Origin: Elysia chlorotica | Taxonomy: Eukaryota; Mollusca; Gastropoda; Plakobranchidae | Length of the DNA: 64,000 nt | Reading direction: 5' to 3' | NCBI GenBank assembly: GCA_003991915.1 | Contig: RQTK01000149.1 | Location: forward strand, 619,130 to 683,129 | In this document: positions 61,534 through 64,000 of the stretch, piece by piece | How positions within the stretch are numbered: the stretch's first letter is position 1 | How the letters are laid out: each line of letters opens with the position of its first letter | Made by a program: the position numbers and the translations under genes | The notes under the pieces: generated by a model | Seen by the model: the letters and a program-made list of their open reading frames with translations, nothing else | Databases searched by the model: none | Told to the model about the DNA's origin: nothing

Positions 61534-63770
61534 ATGGCTGTTGCAAGCCTGTGCAAAAGTTTCTGCTCGAAACTTCAATTTACCTCTAGAGTCTCGAGTT
61601 GCATTAGGTAATTATCAAAAGTTCAATGCAGGATGATGATCACCCGGTAGGGCCATGAATAAGGGCCTAATATGTAGCCTAGATATTAAAATGTTACAAT
61701 GTCTTTTTTTTATATAGGAAGCTTGCTTTCTGAGCTAGAGTGGCTGAGCTTATATCTTAAGACAAGTCGTAAGCTTAATCAGTCCTACAATGTTGTACTT
61801 ATGACCTCTAGATTTTATAACTTTCAGTGTTACGGAAATTCATTTCAGGCTATTCATTTCCCACTGCTGCATTTGCAGTCCTGGCTCTGTTTACAGATTA
61901 TCGACATCAGGCGCAAAGTAATTGGATTGATATTGACTAGATATAAGCACTGATGTGGTTTGAGCAAAATGAAAGTGACTGTAGTAACATAATTTCCCTA
62001 AAAGATCATATTGGTAGGCCAAAAGCAAAAGTAAATTTAAAAAATACTTCTTCATTTTTTTTAAATTGAAAACATTTGACTCGTAAAGTTTTTATATATC
62101 AGTCCAATTTCTTTGCCTTTGATATTTAATATGCTTGCCATTTAAACAGTCAAGATGGAACTGAGTTTGGTACTCAGTACCGTCCTGGCTCTGTTCAAAT
62201 GATCTATTTTTGTAAAAACTTACAACACAGTCTGTGTACATTGTCACTATTTGTTGAAACCTTTTAACGTAGGGATGAATTTCCCATGAACTGTCTTTAA
62301 AATTGATGTACTGTAAAGTCACAAATTCATCTGGTGTTAATTTTACTAAAATTTTGTTAAGTTTGGAGGATTCCTGGAAACTAATTAATGAAATAGAGGG
62401 TACATATGCAAACTCTAATTGGTCCAGAGTTGGTACTAAAACTTTAGTTCCTACATTTACTTCAATGGTTTTTGTTGTTGTTTTTTTTTTGTTCATTAAA
62501 CTTAAAGTACAAGTGTTCGTATCAATAATACTGTTATTAACCTTTACCTCTAAACATGATTTTTGCACATGTATGTGATTGCTAGCAATAAAGAGCGCTT
62601 GTTTGGCTTGGGTAGTTGTGTATTATGCATTATAATCTTAGAGAACTAATTTAATGAAATCAATAAATCCTCTCTCCAGGTGACAATTATTGTTTTATTG
62701 AATAAAAAGGACATGGTTATTCATCTTTCAATTAATATAAACTCTAAAATTCTCTATTCAGATTGAGAGACAGTAGTCTTAAAACTGAGCAGCTCCACTC
62801 TCAAAGGAGCACTCTACAAGTATGTCACATTTGGGCGGGTCCCACATACACAAGCTCTAAAGTACTTGAACATACGTCAACACAAGACAACAAACCAAAA
62901 CATCCTCCCAATGTGTTTATTATGTATCTGCAAAAGGTACAAGAGCAAATTATGAAAGATCATCCAAGTAAGTTGTTTATTGTCTCAAGATATTAACTCT
63001 TAGTATACAGAGCCAAAAGCCACATTTTTATGAAGGTGTAAAGAAACCACCAAGTTTGGTGAAACTGATAACCCTTCTCTTAACCTCTTCCAAAAGATAA
63101 TCAATGTTTTAATAAAATAAATGTTGGCTTGGATTAAAAGGCTTATGTGTGCGCCACAGGCTGTGGGGAGCTGTTGTTATGACTACGACCTTGAGCCACA
63201 CCCTGTGTGGCGAGCTAGATGCTAAAAGTTAAGAATGTTTTGAAATGTTTTCAGTTTAATCATCATCAAGCTTATTTGAGTGAGTTTGATTTAATTTTAA
63301 ATCTATTGACAGACTAGGGGTCTGTATTTTTGACTGTTTGGTACTTTGTCTTATTTAAGGTTAAAAATTCAAACAGCTTTTGGACAGTTTAAAAGAAAAA
63401 AACTCCCCAAAGATGTTTATTATTATTTATTTTGACAGTTGTTTATCTCTTGTAATTTTTTTATATAAATAGCAACACTGTCCAAAGAAAAAAAAGTTTT
63501 AAAACTACATACTTTTTGTTATAGTTTTTTACCCTTTTGTTTGTTTGCTGTTGTTGTTTTATTTTCAATTGATTGCTCATGCAATGCAGTAAAATGGTTT
63601 TATCTGGGGATTTTGTCACATCAAGGTAGTGAATTTATTTTTACACATCAAGTAATAGTTGCAGAAATGTATTTATTGTGTAATCTTCTCATTTTACAGA
63701 TGCTTCAAGAAAAGAAGTTATTGCTATCGCATCAAAGAAATGGAAAGATGTGGATCCAGAGGAAAAATCA
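61534..63770 (+). CDS. TFAM: Mitochondrial transcription factor A, first three coding exons (partial)
   Basis: TFAM packages mtDNA and bends promoters for mitochondrial RNA polymerase. Visible coding exons are 61534-61607, 62762-62967 and 63700-63770, joined in phases 2 and 1 and ending in phase 0 at a GTAAGT donor; the rest lies beyond the window. The 117 residues begin MAVASLCKSFCSKLQFTSR, a basic, Ser-rich, acid-free N-terminus typical of a mitochondrial presequence. From Lys69 the sequence KPKHPPNVFIMYLQKVQ, then EVIAIASKKWKDVDPEEKS, reads as the first half of HMG box A (the family has the pattern KRP..AY..F followed by W..L...EK). The start has a strong ACCATGG context. Another HMG protein is possible, but the presequence plus an early box favours TFAM. 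Confidence 0.78.
61905..62100. repeat. Dispersed repeat, copy 2, in TFAM intron 1
   Basis: AGTAATTGGATTGATATTGA, AGGCCAAAAGCAAAAGTAAA and TTCTTCATTTTTTTTAAATT match the copy at 35940-36135 in order and spacing, same orientation. It touches the 3' end of the antisense ORF. Confidence 0.65.
62092..62568 (-). CDS. Unidentified antisense ORF inside TFAM intron 1
   Basis: I do not recognise this protein. The frame is open for about 177 codons on the minus strand, from a TAA near 62625 to the TAA at 62092. There is no ATG at its head: the listed start reads as GTG, and the first ATG is about 25 codons in. Composition is balanced and protein-like, unlike the microsatellite ORFs nearby: segments such as VGTKVLVPTLDQLEFAYVP and DSSWEIHPYVKRF alternate hydrophobic and polar residues as in beta structure. 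There are four Cys and no visible signal peptide. An acceptor-like TTTATTGCTAG lies just upstream in the same frame, so it may be one exon of an antisense gene or a retrocopy remnant. No function is assigned. Confidence 0.35.
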   Translation of the reverse strand: MQKSCLEVKVNNSIIDTNTCTLSLMNKKKTTTKTIEVNVGTKVLVPTLDQLEFAYVPSISLISFQESSKLNKILVKLTPDEFVTLQYINFKDSSWEIHPYVKRFQQIVTMYTDCVVSFYKNRSFEQSQDGTEYQTQFHLDCLNGKHIKYQRQRNWTDI

Positions 63771-64000
63771 GTAAGTTCTGTTTGTTTTTAGTTTGTGTTG
63801 TGAATTTGGTAACATTTTTTAAAGATGCGTACTTTCAACGCATTTACTGTATATCGTTAAAATTAATGTATTCTTAACTGAAGCTATTGCCTCATCTTGT
63901 TTTTTAATCATATTTTGGTGATTTAATTGTTTTACAATAAAAGAATTAATATATCAAATGTTTCAAATTTATTGATCTTCGTAAGAAGACTGATGCATGT

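Overview
This is eukaryotic nuclear DNA from an animal. It contains parts of four intron-bearing genes with metazoan orthologues, a SINE family with tRNA-like heads, decayed LINE fragments, and many microsatellites. A mollusc, probably a gastropod, is my best guess from the genome texture (long GA/CT, CTA, GATA and TTG repeats, dispersed AGATCTAG motifs). That is inference; no species-specific marker is visible.

Layout. Positions 1-30072 hold no gene I can support. This part is packed with microsatellites, a 33-bp minisatellite (3965-4945), more than 25 full or partial SINE copies in both orientations, two tandem arrays made from pieces of that SINE, and a LINE scrap near 14.6-14.9 kb. Assembly gaps lie at 10017-10758 and 30073-30360. 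After the second gap the texture changes: SINEs and microsatellites become rare and genes appear.

Genes (exon phases checked by hand). SPC24, kinetochore Ndc80-complex subunit, minus strand, 35745-32256, 4 coding exons, 191 aa. CAMLG, the GET2-like tail-anchored-protein receptor, plus strand, 43447-45972, 4 coding exons, 282 aa. A carboxypeptidase E-like M14 metallocarboxypeptidase, minus strand, 60837-51304, 9 coding exons plus one duplicated alternative exon, 566 aa. TFAM, mitochondrial HMG-box factor, plus strand, 61534 onward, first 3 coding exons, cut by the window end. CPE and TFAM are head to head, with 696 bp between start codons. CAMLG and CPE converge across about 5.3 kb of AT-rich DNA. 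The four genes work in separate processes (chromosome segregation, ER membrane insertion, prohormone processing, mtDNA maintenance), and nothing suggests joint function.

Most notable: the 140-nt CPE exon carrying the predicted catalytic glutamate is present twice (53721-53860 and 54828-54967). The copies differ at six sites, all synonymous. Because 140 is not a multiple of three, including both would frameshift at once into a stop, so the copies should be mutually exclusive. The same duplication also gives an empty-site/filled-site pair for one SINE, which fixes its ends and target-site duplication. Other points of interest are a SINE family with swapped heads and tails, the SINE-derived tandem arrays, an unidentified antisense ORF in TFAM intron 1, and a change of sequence character at the second gap.
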